Shown here in pieces: positions 53,379 to 62,814 of a DNA stretch of 64,000 nt. Numbering within the stretch: the first letter of the stretch is position 1; every line of letters starts with the position of its first letter. A model generated the notes under the pieces. The model did not search any database. It saw nothing but the letters and a program-made list of their open reading frames with translations, and was not told where the DNA came from. The stretch is from G963668605 sp963668605 (GTDB taxonomy: Bacteria > Acidobacteriota > Terriglobia > Bryobacterales > Bryobacteraceae), in NCBI GenBank assembly GCA_963668605.1, contig OY764903.1, positions 372,001 to 436,000 of the forward strand, in the 5' to 3' direction. A program made the translations under genes and the position numbers.

Positions 53379-54272
53379 TCAGTCGCCGAGCCAGCGGTTG
53401 GCGACCGGTGCGTACGCATCGATGCGGCGGTCGCGCAGGAAGGGCCAGTTGCGGCGTACTTCGTCGATCTCCGCGGGATCACACTCGACAATCAGTATCT
53501 CTTCGCGATCCGTGGAGGCTTCCGCGAGGATCTGCCCGAAAGGACCGGCCACGAACGACGATCCCCAAAATTCCAGGCCGTTGTCCGGCGGCCCTTCGAA
53601 ACCGACGCGATTCACGGCGGCCACGTAAACCCCGTTGGCGATCGCGTGGGCGCGCTGGATGGTTTTCCAGGCGTCGAGTTGCGCGGCGCCGGCTTGCGCC
53701 TTTTCGGCGGGGTGCCATCCGATCGCGGTGGGATAGAAGAGTACGTGCGCACCCTGCAAGGCGGTTATTCGCGCGCCTTCCGGATACCATTGGTCCCAGC
53801 AGATCTGAACGCCGATGCGTCCGTAGCGCGTGTTGAAATTCAGAAAACCGAGATCGCCGGGAGTGAAGTAAAACTTTTCGTAGTAGAGCGGATCATCGGG
53901 GATGTGCATCTTGCGGTACACGCCGAGCAAGGCGCCGTCCGCGTCGATGACGGCGGCGGTGTTGTGATAGAGACCTTGCGCACGCTTCTCAAAGAGCGAA
54001 GCCACAAGCGCGATTTTTAACTCCGCGGCGATTTTGGAAAGCGCCTGTGTGGATGGTCCCGGCAGCGTTTCGGCCAATGCGAAGCGATCGGCATTCTCCT
54101 CGCGGCAGAAATATTGCGAGCGGAACAGCTCCTGCAAACAGACGATCTCCGCGCCTTGTGAGGCGGCCTCGCGGATCTTCCCGATAGTTCTTTCGAGGTT
54201 GATATTCGGGTCGGGCGAGCAGGCCATCTGCACCAGACCGATGCGGAACTTCGAATCCCTGCGTGCGTGCAT
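53379..54272 (-). CDS. Carbon-nitrogen hydrolase, N-carbamoylputrescine amidase-like
   Basis: A 297-aa nitrilase-superfamily protein with the Glu-Lys-Cys triad: IVCLQELFRSQYF, GVYRKMHIPDDP and GVQICWDQWYPEGAR. The neighbouring DDPLYYEKFYFTPGD and IGWHPAEKAQAG are typical of AguB-like polyamine-pathway enzymes. No agmatine deiminase gene is in the window. Its start is only 18 bases from the divergent peptidase gene; a GTG at 54287 is an alternative start. Confidence 0.88.
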   Translation of the reverse strand: MHARRDSKFRIGLVQMACSPDPNINLERTIGKIREAASQGAEIVCLQELFRSQYFCREENADRFALAETLPGPSTQALSKIAAELKIALVASLFEKRAQGLYHNTAAVIDADGALLGVYRKMHIPDDPLYYEKFYFTPGDLGFLNFNTRYGRIGVQICWDQWYPEGARITALQGAHVLFYPTAIGWHPAEKAQAGAAQLDAWKTIQRAHAIANGVYVAAVNRVGFEGPPDNGLEFWGSSFVAGPFGQILAEASTDREEILIVECDPAEIDEVRRNWPFLRDRRIDAYAPVANRWLGD

Positions 54273-54290
54273 AGTATCATTGTCCACAAT

Positions 54291-56813
54291 ATGCCTTTAC
54301 GCGTTGCACTCGTCCTGCTGCTGTTCGTCGTCTCGTCGTTTTCCGCGGCGGTACCTACGCCGAAGGAGCATCTGGGCTTCGCGCCCGGCGATGATTTGAA
54401 GCTCGCCGACTACGCCGATGTGGCCGGCTACTTCCAGAAGCTTGCCAAGGCCAGCGATAGGATCAAGTTGGTCGAGTTTGGGAAGTCGTCGGAAGGCCGC
54501 GCAATGTACGCCGCCTTCATTTCCGCTCCCGAAAATCTGGCGAAGCTCGAGCACTATAAAGAGATCAACCGCAAGTTGGCTCTCGGGCTGGTTCCGCCAG
54601 CCGAGGCCGCGCGTCTTGCGAAGGAAGGTAAGGCGTTTGTGTGGATCGATTCCGGGCTGCACGCGACCGAGGTCGCTCCCGCGCAGCAGGCTCCCGAACT
54701 CGCCTACAAGATGATCACCGCGGAGAGCGACGAGGTGCGCCGCATACGGCAGAACGTGATCCTGATACAGATCCCCGTGATTAATCCGGATGGCCTCGAT
54801 ATGGTGGCGCATTGGTATCGCAAGAATGTAGGCACGCCGCATGAACTCGCCGCGCTGCCGTGGCTCTATCAGAAATACGCCGGCCATGATAACAACCGCG
54901 ACTGGTTCATGCTGAACCTGCCGGAGACGCGCCAAGTGACGCGGCTGCTGTTTGCCGAATGGTTTCCGCAGATCGTCTACAACCAGCACCAACAGCCCGC
55001 GTTTCCCGCGCGTATCTTCGTGCCGCCCTACGCGGATCCGCTCAACCCGAACATTCCGGCGGCTGTGATGGAAGGGATCAACCAGATCGGTTCGACGATG
55101 GCGGAGCGCTTCGCGCGCGAGGACAAGCCAGGCGTACTCTCTTACTTCGGATTCGATGGCTGGTGGAACGGCGGACTGCGCGCGGTGCCCGCGTTCCACA
55201 ACATGCACGGCATCATGACGGAGACGGCGGCCAGCGGTTATGGGACGCCGCGTACTTACGAGGCGAAGGATTTTCCAGAGCGCTTCTCGAACGGGATGCC
55301 GACGAAGGAGCCGGGCATCTTTTACCAGCGCCCGTGGATGGGCGGACGCTGGAGCGTGCGCGACGCGATCGAGTACATGCTTACGGCCGATTTTGCGATT
55401 CTCGATCTGGCCGCCACACGCGCGCAGCACTTTCTCTCGAAGGCTTACGATCTGGCGCATGCGGCCCGTGAGACCACGCAGAAACCATATGCCTACGTGG
55501 TTCCGATGCAGCAGTGGGATCGTTCAAGCGCTGTCGAAATGGTGCGGCGGATGGCGCTCGCCGGCGTTGAAGTACAGCGCGCCAAGTCCGCTTTCGAAGC
55601 GAATGGAAAGTCGTATCCCGAGGGCACGCTGGTGATGTTGGGGGCGCAGCCGTTCCGCCCGTATCTCATCGACTTGATGGAAGTGCAGAAGTATCCCGAA
55701 ATAAGGGTTGGCACGAGCGGACCGACCAAGCGGCCCTACGACATCGCCGGCTGGACGCTGAGCATGAACATGGGCGTGAGCGTGGAGCGCATCGAAGACG
55801 CCTTCACGGCGAAGCTGGAACCGGCGGGCACACTCGGCACGCCAACGGCATCGCTCGACCATCGCGAAAATGCTTCGTTTCTGGCTACGGCCGAATTGCT
55901 CGGGCGTGATGCGAAGGTCCGCTGGGCCGCCGATGGCAATATCCTTGTCGAAGGCACGACGCCAGCCGAGGAGTTCGCCAAGGGTGCGTGGGAACTGCGC
56001 AAGCCGCGCGTAGCGTTGTACGAACCGTGGACTGCGAATATCGATACGGGCTGGATGCAATGGCTTCTGGATACCTACAAGGTTCCGCACACGTTGCTGC
56101 ATAACGAGGAATTCAAGGCGCCGCTGAACGGACGCTTCGACACGATCGTACTGGCTTCCCAAAGCGTGACCTCGATTCTGAACGGGGCGCGCCCGTTGAG
56201 CGGGCGCAGCGCCGCGGAGAAGACTCCTTCGAACGCGCAGCAGCGTGCCGAGTTCAGCGGCGGCATCGGTGGCGCGGGCCTGTCGAAGCTGTTGGAGTTT
56301 GTCGAGCAGGGCGGCACGCTGATCGCGATCGACAGCGCTGCCGATCTGCCCGCACAGAAGTTTCCGCTGCCCGTGACGGGATTGCTGAAGTTATCGAGCG
56401 CCGCGATGGACGGCCCGCCCGATGCGGCCGCCACGGAGGCCGGCTACTATTGCCCGGGCTCGCTACTGCGAATCACTGTCGATAACACGAACCCGATCGC
56501 GTTCGGCATGCCTGCCAACGCTTTCGTTTTCGCCAGCGGAGGACAGGCCTGGGACATCAACCTACTGCCGGAGTTGAACAAGGGCGAGCGCGAGATCCGT
56601 TCCGTCGCGAAGTACGCCAAGGAAAGTCTGCTGGCGAGCGGATGGCTTTCCGGTGAGAAGATCGTGCTCGGCAAGCACATCCTGCTCGATGCGCGCTACG
56701 GCAAGGGCCGCGTGGTGTTGTTCGGGTTCCGTCCGCATTTTCGCGGACAAACTTTCGGCACGTTCAAGTTGCTGCTGAACGCTCTCTATTTAGGCTCGGC
56801 GGTGAAACTGTAA
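54291..56813 (+). CDS. Secreted M14 family metallocarboxypeptidase-like protein
   Basis: An 840-aa protein: signal peptide LRVALVLLLFVVSSFSA, then an M14 domain with the zinc motif WIDSGLHATEVAPAQ (H-x2-E), IPVINPDGLDMVAHWYRKN and AGHDNNRDWFML, with a later HNMHGIMTETAASGYG segment. The C-terminal half is a large accessory region ending in a beta-rich domain. The start at 54291 places the signal peptide at the N-terminus. Confidence 0.87.
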   Translation: MPLRVALVLLLFVVSSFSAAVPTPKEHLGFAPGDDLKLADYADVAGYFQKLAKASDRIKLVEFGKSSEGRAMYAAFISAPENLAKLEHYKEINRKLALGLVPPAEAARLAKEGKAFVWIDSGLHATEVAPAQQAPELAYKMITAESDEVRRIRQNVILIQIPVINPDGLDMVAHWYRKNVGTPHELAALPWLYQKYAGHDNNRDWFMLNLPETRQVTRLLFAEWFPQIVYNQHQQPAFPARIFVPPYADPLNPNIPAAVMEGINQIGSTMAERFAREDKPGVLSYFGFDGWWNGGLRAVPAFHNMHGIMTETAASGYGTPRTYEAKDFPERFSNGMPTKEPGIFYQRPWMGGRWSVRDAIEYMLTADFAILDLAATRAQHFLSKAYDLAHAARETTQKPYAYVVPMQQWDRSSAVEMVRRMALAGVEVQRAKSAFEANGKSYPEGTLVMLGAQPFRPYLIDLMEVQKYPEIRVGTSGPTKRPYDIAGWTLSMNMGVSVERIEDAFTAKLEPAGTLGTPTASLDHRENASFLATAELLGRDAKVRWAADGNILVEGTTPAEEFAKGAWELRKPRVALYEPWTANIDTGWMQWLLDTYKVPHTLLHNEEFKAPLNGRFDTIVLASQSVTSILNGARPLSGRSAAEKTPSNAQQRAEFSGGIGGAGLSKLLEFVEQGGTLIAIDSAADLPAQKFPLPVTGLLKLSSAAMDGPPDAAATEAGYYCPGSLLRITVDNTNPIAFGMPANAFVFASGGQAWDINLLPELNKGEREIRSVAKYAKESLLASGWLSGEKIVLGKHILLDARYGKGRVVLFGFRPHFRGQTFGTFKLLLNALYLGSAVKL

Positions 56814-56838
56814 GCGAGCGCCAGTAGTCCGCCAGTTT

Positions 56839-57110
56839 CGCCTCCCATCGCTGCCGCTCCGGGCACCGCTGGAGACGTCCGGCAAACAGTGCCGCCAGCG
56901 ACCGGAGGCTTCGTTTTCAAAGCCTGAGTCGCGCCTCCCATCGCTGCCGCTCCGGGCACCGATGGAGACGTCCGACAAACAGTGCCGCAAGCGTCAGCGA
57001 CCGGAGGCTTCGTTTTCAAAGCCCGATTCGCGCCTCTTGGCGCTGCTGTTCCGGGCACCGCTGGAGATGTCCGACCAACGGTGCCGCGAGCGCTAGCGAC
57101 CGGAGACCAG
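56839..57110. repeat. Three tandem copies of a 93-99 bp palindrome-rich repeat
   Basis: Copies begin at about 56839, 56932 and 57031. Each contains cgcctc...cgctgccgctcc and a later gcgaccggagg with the tail gtttcgttttcaaagcc (the last copy shortened). The core is related to sequences near 22.4 kb and 63.6-63.8 kb. It fills the whole gap between the M14 peptidase and pheA; no gene is visible. Confidence 0.9.
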
Positions 57111-57142
57111 CGTGGATGCCGGCCGTTACCTTGTCTTAAGTA

Positions 57143-57994
57143 CTACTGACCGCGCCGGTAGCAGCCGAGCACCTGGAACAGGTCCGTGAGTTCCTGGAGA
57201 TGCCGCATGGCATTCTGCAGGTTCGGATCTTCGATCTGGGCGATCAGGTCCATGTAGAACAGATATTCCCACGGCTTGCCGCGCAGCGGGCGGGATTCGA
57301 TCTTCGCGAGGTTGATGTCGCGCAGCGCGAAGGCGCTTAAGGCGCGGAACAATGCGCCCGGCACGTTACGCGTGGTGAAGACGATGGACGTCTTCCACCC
57401 TTTCGCGTCGTTCTTGGCGCGAAACTCGCGTGCCGGATCGGAGTTGCGCAGCAGGAAAAAACGCGTGTGATTTTCGCGGTCGTCTTCGATGGAGCGTTTC
57501 AGGATGCGTCCGCCGTAAAGTTTGGCCGCGAGCGAGGATGCGATGCCCGCGGCATCGCGCAGATTCTCTTCCATTACCATCTTGACGCTGCCCGCGGTGT
57601 CATAGAACGGCACGCGCTCCACCTGCGGATTTGCCGCGAAAAAGTCGAGACACTGGTTGATCGCGACCGGATGTGAGAAGACACGCTTGATGCTGCGGAA
57701 GGGCACACCCGGTGGGGCGATCAAATTGTGCACTATGCGCACGCTGGTCTCGCCCACGATGGGAAGGCCGAAATGGAGCAGGTGATCGTAGTTCTCATGC
57801 ACGGATCCGTGCAGCGTGTTTTCGATGGGTATCACGGCGGCGTCGACGCGCTTCTCTGCGAGGCTCTTAAAAACCTCGTCGAAGCGCTGGCACGGTACAA
57901 CCTCCACCGATTCACCCAGGAGTTGATGGACAGCCTGCTGGCTGAATGCCCCTTTATCGCCCTGAAACGCAACTCGCTCTAATCGTTTCTTCAC
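57143..57994 (-). CDS. pheA: Prephenate dehydratase
   Basis: A 283-aa monofunctional enzyme making phenylpyruvate for Phe synthesis. The PDT domain has RVAFQGDKGAFSQQA, IPIENTLHGSVHENYDHLL and ENHTRFFLLR (the TRF motif). A C-terminal ACT domain (NVPGALFRALSAFA; ESRPLRGKPWEYLFYMD) gives phenylalanine feedback inhibition. No chorismate mutase domain is fused. Confidence 0.94.
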   Translation of the reverse strand: MKKRLERVAFQGDKGAFSQQAVHQLLGESVEVVPCQRFDEVFKSLAEKRVDAAVIPIENTLHGSVHENYDHLLHFGLPIVGETSVRIVHNLIAPPGVPFRSIKRVFSHPVAINQCLDFFAANPQVERVPFYDTAGSVKMVMEENLRDAAGIASSLAAKLYGGRILKRSIEDDRENHTRFFLLRNSDPAREFRAKNDAKGWKTSIVFTTRNVPGALFRALSAFALRDINLAKIESRPLRGKPWEYLFYMDLIAQIEDPNLQNAMRHLQELTDLFQVLGCYRRGQ

Positions 57995-58050
57995 ATGGAG
58001 ATTGTAGCGCGACCAGCCGGAGCGCTCATGCTAGACTTTGAAAAACGACG

Positions 58051-58452
58051 ATGCTGGACTGGTTGCGAAAACGGCAGGAGAGACCCGCGGAACCCTTGCA
58101 GGGCGCGCCCGCGTTGCGCCGCCAGAAGACCTACTCGGCGCAGAGCGGCTATGTGTACCAGTATTTCTATCTGGGCCATCGCAGCGTCGCGGGCGCCACC
58201 GAATATGTTTTCGATGTTTCGCCGGACCGCAAGAGTTCGCACCCGGTTTCCGTGATCGTGGGAGATATCTCGGTTGCCGCGTGGACGAGCGCGCACGGCC
58301 GCAATCTCACGGCGACCGAGCAATATGCAGTTGCCAAGGTGGCTCTATTCCAGGCATTCGACGAACGCAGCAGTCCGGCGCGAATGTACGCCGAGGTACA
58401 TGTGCGCCCGGCGGACATCGAAGGAATTCTCGAAACGCTGCGGATCAGTTGA
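58051..58452 (+). CDS. Conserved hypothetical protein (133 aa)
   Basis: A short protein beginning MLDWLRKRQERP with a beta-rich centre (YVYQYFYLGHRSV, TEYVFDVSPD) and a helical end (TEQYAVAKVALFQAFDE). I recognise no family. It is divergent from pheA (56 bases) and overlaps queA by 8 bases tail to tail. Confidence 0.65.
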   Translation: MLDWLRKRQERPAEPLQGAPALRRQKTYSAQSGYVYQYFYLGHRSVAGATEYVFDVSPDRKSSHPVSVIVGDISVAAWTSAHGRNLTATEQYAVAKVALFQAFDERSSPARMYAEVHVRPADIEGILETLRIS

Positions 58453-59506
58453 CGATCAACATGCAGTCGCCGTATGAGAAGAAACGGTAGCCGTTCTCGA
58501 CGGCGTGGGCGTAGGCTCTGAGCACGAATTCGAGCCCGGCGAAAGCGCTTACCAGCATTAACAGGCTCGATTGCGGCAGATGGAAATTTGTGAGTAATGC
58601 ATCGGTGCGCAGGAACTCGCAGCCGGGGTAGAGAAAAATATTCGTATCGCCGGAGGGCGCGCCTGTGCGGGCGAAGCTTTCGAGTGTGCGCACGCTGGTT
58701 GTGCCTACGGCCACCACGCGTTTCGCCGCGGCGAGGCTCTGCAGCGTGGGCGCCGGAATTTGGTAACGCTCGGTGTGCAGGGTGTGCTCTTCGATCACTT
58801 CGGTGTGGATCGGCTGAAAGGTGCCGAGGCCGACGTGCAGCGTCACGCTGGCCAGTTCAGCGCCGCGCGCCTGGCAGGCCGCGATGATCTCTGGCGTGAA
58901 GTGCAAGCCGGCGGTCGGCGCGGCGACGCTTCCGGTTTCGCGGGCGAAGATGGTTTGATAGCGCTCGCGGTCCTGCGGCGAATCGGGCCGGTGAATGTAG
59001 GGCGGCAGCGGAACATGGCCGATGCGTTCGAGCGCTTCGTAAACGTCGCCGTCGATCTCGAAGCGCAGCGTGCGCTCGCCATATTCACCTCGCGCAATGA
59101 TTACGGCCGTGATGCCGTGGTCGAAGAGCACGCGCTCGCCGATGGGCAGTTTGCGTCCGGGCCGCACGAGCGCCTCCCAACTCAGATGGTCTTCCGAGAC
59201 AGCGCGCAGGAGAAAAACCTCGATGCGGGCGCTGAGATGCTCAGCCCGTTTCGGATTGTTCTTGCCGATGGGCAACGAATGGATGCCGCCGCGGCGCCCG
59301 AAGAGGCGCGACGGGAAAACGCGGGAGTCGTTGAACACGAGGCAATCGCCGGGCGTGATGTACTCGGGCAGATCGCGGAAGGCGCGGTCCTCCCAGCTCT
59401 GTTCGCGGCGGTGCAGCACTAACATACGCGAGGCTGCGCGGTCGGCCAGAGGTGTCTGCGCGATGCACTCGTCCGGCAGGAGATAATTAAAGTCAGAAAG
59501 TCGCAC
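58445..59506 (-). CDS. queA: tRNA preQ1(34) S-adenosylmethionine ribosyltransferase-isomerase QueA
   Basis: A 353-aa enzyme of queuosine synthesis. MRLSDFNYLLPDECIAQTPL opens the family. DCLVFNDSRVFPSRLFGRR, ETGSVAAPTAGLHFT and TLHVGLGTFQPIHTE follow in order. GTG start at 59506, only 6 bases from the tsaD start on the other strand. Confidence 0.95.
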   Translation of the reverse strand: MRLSDFNYLLPDECIAQTPLADRAASRMLVLHRREQSWEDRAFRDLPEYITPGDCLVFNDSRVFPSRLFGRRGGIHSLPIGKNNPKRAEHLSARIEVFLLRAVSEDHLSWEALVRPGRKLPIGERVLFDHGITAVIIARGEYGERTLRFEIDGDVYEALERIGHVPLPPYIHRPDSPQDRERYQTIFARETGSVAAPTAGLHFTPEIIAACQARGAELASVTLHVGLGTFQPIHTEVIEEHTLHTERYQIPAPTLQSLAAAKRVVAVGTTSVRTLESFARTGAPSGDTNIFLYPGCEFLRTDALLTNFHLPQSSLLMLVSAFAGLEFVLRAYAHAVENGYRFFSYGDCMLIVN

Positions 59507-59512
59507 TCACTG

Positions 59513-60607
59513 ATGATTGTCTCAAAGCCTGTACGAATACTCGGTATCGAGTCGTCGTGTGACGAAACTGCAGCGGCGGTGGTCGAGAACGGATGCACGC
59601 TGGTTTCGTCGATCGTGGCCTCGCAACTCGACACGCACGGCAAGTACGGCGGAGTCGTTCCGGAACTAGCATCGCGGGAACACCTGCGCGCGATCGTGCC
59701 CGTCGTGCGGGAGGCGGTGGAACTGGCCGGCGGTTTCGATGCGCTTTCCGCCATCGCCGTGACGGCCGGACCGGGGCTGGTCGGCTCGCTGCTCGTCGGC
59801 ATCACGTATGCCAAGGCGTTGTGCTTTGCACGGAAACTTCCGCTGATCGCGGTCAACCATATCGAGGGGCACATCCACGCAGTGCTGCTCGAAGCGAAGC
59901 AGCGCGGCGAGGTGATCGAGTACCCGGCGCTCGCGCTTGTGGTCAGCGGCGGCCACACTCATTTGTTCGAAGTGCTGGAAGGACTGCACTACCGGCTGCT
60001 CGGGAAAACACGCGACGACGCGGCGGGCGAGGCGTTCGACAAAGTCGGCAAACTGCTTGGCTTCGGCTATCCGGGCGGCCCCGTGGTCGACCTGCTGGCG
60101 GCGCACGGCAATCCGCGCGCGGTGCGCTTCACTCTGGCGAAGATGAAAGGCAATACGCTCGACTTCAGTTTTAGCGGACTCAAGACCGCCGTGTTGCGTT
60201 GGTTCGAAGCGCGCGACATGGCCGCCGAGGTGGAGGTGCGTAATCGGCTCTGGAAGACGACGCCGCACCCGTCGCTCGAAGAGTGGCTGGCCGTTACGCC
60301 ACAGGCTACGCTCGATGTGCTCGCCTCGTTCCAGTGGACCGTGATCGAAGAGTTGCTGCGGCGCGCGGCCGTGACGGCGGAACAGATTGGCGCGCGGGCG
60401 CTGATCGTCTCGGGCGGTGTGGCCTGCAACTCGGGACTGCGCCGGACCGCCGCTGAAGCGGGGCTGCCGTATCCCGTTCTGTTTCCCACGCCGGGGCTCT
60501 CCACCGACAATGCCGCGATGATCGCGGCGGCGGGCTTTTTGCATTGGGAACGCGGTAGTTTTTCGGACCTGAATTTGAGGCCGCAGCCGAACCTGGCCTT
60601 GGCCTGA
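59513..60607 (+). CDS. tsaD: tRNA N6-threonylcarbamoyladenosine synthase subunit TsaD
   Basis: A 364-aa protein with ILGIESSCDETAAAVV, the metal motif VNHIEGHIHAVLLE (HxxxH), ALVVSGGHTHLFEV and a late ALIVSGGVACNSGLR. It transfers the threonylcarbamoyl group to A37 of tRNAs reading ANN codons. Essential in most bacteria. Starts 6 bases from queA. Confidence 0.96.
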   Translation: MIVSKPVRILGIESSCDETAAAVVENGCTLVSSIVASQLDTHGKYGGVVPELASREHLRAIVPVVREAVELAGGFDALSAIAVTAGPGLVGSLLVGITYAKALCFARKLPLIAVNHIEGHIHAVLLEAKQRGEVIEYPALALVVSGGHTHLFEVLEGLHYRLLGKTRDDAAGEAFDKVGKLLGFGYPGGPVVDLLAAHGNPRAVRFTLAKMKGNTLDFSFSGLKTAVLRWFEARDMAAEVEVRNRLWKTTPHPSLEEWLAVTPQATLDVLASFQWTVIEELLRRAAVTAEQIGARALIVSGGVACNSGLRRTAAEAGLPYPVLFPTPGLSTDNAAMIAAAGFLHWERGSFSDLNLRPQPNLALA

Positions 60608-60635
60608 ATACAATTCTGCAGGGGAGGGGGATCTC

Positions 60636-61061
60636 ATGAAGAGATTGCTTTTCGCGATGATGCTGCTCGCGTTGCCGGCGCTGGCGGCCGATGCCCGGCA
60701 ATCGCTGCTTGATGCCGACATCGCCTTCGACAAGGCGACGGCGGAGCGCGGGCTGGATGGCTGGATGAGCAACTTCGCCGAAGATGCGCGCTTGAATGCG
60801 CGGGGCGGGGAAGTGATAGGGAAGGCGGCGCTGCGCGCGTTTTACGCGAAGATGTTTGCGCGGCCCGCGTTTTCGATCCGTTGGAAGCCGCTGCACGCGG
60901 AAGCCTCGCAGGATGCGACTCTGGGTTACACGTACGGCGTCGCGGAGACATCGTTCAAGGACGAGAGCGGCGCGGTGAAACGCAACGAAGGCCACTACGT
61001 GACGGTCTGGCGCAAGAGTGCGGATGGAAGCTGGAAAGTGGTTAGCGATCTCGGCAATTAG
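60636..61061 (+). CDS. Secreted NTF2/SnoaL-like protein (DUF4440 type)
   Basis: A 141-aa protein with signal peptide (LLFAMMLLALPALAADA) and a cone-fold domain (DIAFDKATAERGLDGWMSNF, ALRAFYAKMF, YTYGVAETSFKDESG, GHYVTVWRKSADGSWKVVSD). Function unknown, likely ligand binding or a small hydrolytic role. A strong ggggaggggg ribosome site precedes it. Confidence 0.8.
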   Translation: MKRLLFAMMLLALPALAADARQSLLDADIAFDKATAERGLDGWMSNFAEDARLNARGGEVIGKAALRAFYAKMFARPAFSIRWKPLHAEASQDATLGYTYGVAETSFKDESGAVKRNEGHYVTVWRKSADGSWKVVSDLGN

Positions 61062-61100
61062 CATCTTGCCGCGCAGGGTGCACGACTAGAAAGTGACGGA

Positions 61101-62417
61101 TCAAGCGGCGCTCGGTTCTGATCGGCGCTCCCAGAAGTCCTGAAACCTGCCACTGAGCTTCGAACAGCGAAGGGCGATGATGGCGTTGGATCCGGCGGTT
61201 GTCCAGTGCATGCCGGCGCGTTTCAGCCGGGTGCCAATCGCGAGTTTACAGCCGGCTTCAACGACTCCGGAGGAAGTGCATAGGCCCTGCGCACGGAATT
61301 GTGGGTAGCGCATGCGATCGCGATTGCCGTGGATGTATTGGAAGCACTTGCGGGCCTCCGCGCAATGACCGGCTTGGCGGCGCAGAGCACGTAACAGCTC
61401 CGGCAAGCGGCCGCTATCGAGTTCCTCATGCCTGCGTGCCGCCCAGAGTTTCGCTTGATCGGGCTTGTGCGGATAGAGCAGTTTGGACAGGTCGCTGAGG
61501 TGTTCTTTGACGTGAAAGCGATCCACGATCTGAATCGCTCGTGGAAACAACTCCTGCGCGATCTTCCAGATCCAAGCGGCTCCGTCACCGATCACCACAG
61601 TGCCTTGTGCTTGGGTGAAACGTCGGCGGGTGGTCTCCCGCAAGACGCGCTCGGAGAAGGGCGAGCGCTGCTTGTCGGTGTCGAGGGTAGCTGCGGTTTC
61701 GATTGCCGCCGAATAGCTGACCGAGCCTGGGTCGCGGACCGGGGTGCCATTCTCGTCGCGCCCCTCGGCGCTCCAGACGGTGCACAACTTCACTTCTCGC
61801 GTTTTGGCCGATCCATCGGCTTGCTTGCCTGTCCGGCCGTTCAACTCCGAGGCCCGCATCGGAATACCGGTCCCATCCAGACCCAAGTACAGGGTCGGCG
61901 GCAATGGCAGAGCAGCGGCAGGGGTCGCATTCCGCTTCTCGTCGGCGGCGATGGCTGCGCCGAGAGCTTCGGCCGTTCGCTCCACCTGTTTGGCATCAAT
62001 GGCGAGAGCTGCCAGTTCGGCAAGTAACTGGCTGCCTTCCTCAAAGCTGACCATCGCACCGACCGTGCCGATCATGCGTGTGACAGCAGGCGAAAGCGCA
62101 GTGTTCTCCAACCCGAGTTGCCGGTCCCGCGGGCAGAAGCCGCGACCGCAACCCGAGCAATGAAAGTAAGCACGCGCAAGTTTGAGCGCGCCGAGAACGC
62201 TGGCAAATGTCTTTTCGCGCCGGCCCGCGTAACGTGCCCATTGCCCACACGGGCAGCGAAGGTGAGACTGGGCGGCATCGGAATGGTCTGCGTTGAGGCG
62301 TTGCTCGACCGCGCGTCCGGCCAGTCGCAAGGCTTGCCGGCGCACGGCGGACTCCAGCGCTTCCAGATCGAGTTCGGCGAGACACTGCCGCCCCAGCAGG
62401 GCTTCGATGTCCCACAA
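61101..62417 (-). CDS. ISKra4-family transposase (main ORF)
   Basis: A 438-aa transposase: zinc-finger-like CPCGQWARYAGRR and FHCSGCGRGFCPRD, then the DDE part with LYLGLDGTGIPMRASELNGR, VSYSAAIETAATLD, VVIGDGAAWIWKIAQELFP and VDRFHVKEHLSDL. The C-terminal SSGVVEAGCKLAIGTRLKRAG is typical. The frame extends up past the TTG at 62417 to the run of eight A (62457-62450, minus strand), so it may be made as a frameshift fusion with the upstream ORF. Confidence 0.88.
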   Translation of the reverse strand: MWDIEALLGRQCLAELDLEALESAVRRQALRLAGRAVEQRLNADHSDAAQSHLRCPCGQWARYAGRREKTFASVLGALKLARAYFHCSGCGRGFCPRDRQLGLENTALSPAVTRMIGTVGAMVSFEEGSQLLAELAALAIDAKQVERTAEALGAAIAADEKRNATPAAALPLPPTLYLGLDGTGIPMRASELNGRTGKQADGSAKTREVKLCTVWSAEGRDENGTPVRDPGSVSYSAAIETAATLDTDKQRSPFSERVLRETTRRRFTQAQGTVVIGDGAAWIWKIAQELFPRAIQIVDRFHVKEHLSDLSKLLYPHKPDQAKLWAARRHEELDSGRLPELLRALRRQAGHCAEARKCFQYIHGNRDRMRYPQFRAQGLCTSSGVVEAGCKLAIGTRLKRAGMHWTTAGSNAIIALRCSKLSGRFQDFWERRSEPSAA

Positions 62418-62421
62418 AAGT

Positions 62422-62814
62422 TCAGCGGCGAGCAGGCCGTCGAGCGCAGTTTTTTTTGACGTCTGCGGGTGCGCCTTGACGCAATTCGAGATCGCAGAGC
62501 TGTTCTGAGACCGTGGTCAACTGCTGCACCAAGCGCCGGAAGCGATGGTATTCCTGCAATTGCAGGCGGGTGCGGTCCACGGCGGGGCCGGCGGGAATGA
62601 TCCGCGTTACCGTCTTGCCAGCAATGGGATGGGTCAGCGAATACGAAGGGCCATGACCTTGGGAACCCTTCTTGGCTCAATGGCAAGTCGGCTTGCCGCA
62701 TTTACGATACCGGGGTACGAGCGAACCCGGACGCATGTCGCCGACCTGAGCAAGTTCGGCTTTGAGTTGATCGCGTTGCAGGCGAAGAGCATTGAGATCG
62801 AGAGAAGTGGGCAC
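62422..62814 (-). pseudogene. ISKra4 upstream ORF with a premature stop
   Basis: Starting at GTG 62814 it reads VPTSLDLNALRLQRDQLKAE, then VPRYRKCGKPTCH followed by TGA (62679-62677) where the family has Cys (CHC), then AKKGSQGHGPSY. The rest of the frame runs on to a stop at 62424-62422. The single TGC-to-TGA change makes it a nonsense allele. Confidence 0.8.
62450..62457 (-). promoter_or_regulatory. Run of eight A: likely frameshift site of ISKra4
   Basis: On the minus strand the upstream frame reads GAC GTC AAA AAA AAC. A slip of one base gives TCA AAA AAA ACT and continues without a stop into the transposase frame (KKTALDGLLAAELLWDIEAL). Confidence 0.55.

Noticed and set aside
56839..57110. 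CRISPR-like array or short genes in the tandem repeat region
   Set aside because: Units of 93-99 bases are joined without unique spacers, and no frame has a start site or consistent coding.
62677..62679. Selenocysteine codon in the ISKra4 first ORF (TGA at a Cys position)
   Set aside because: No SECIS-like hairpin is evident directly after it and IS proteins are not known selenoproteins; a point nonsense mutation is simpler.
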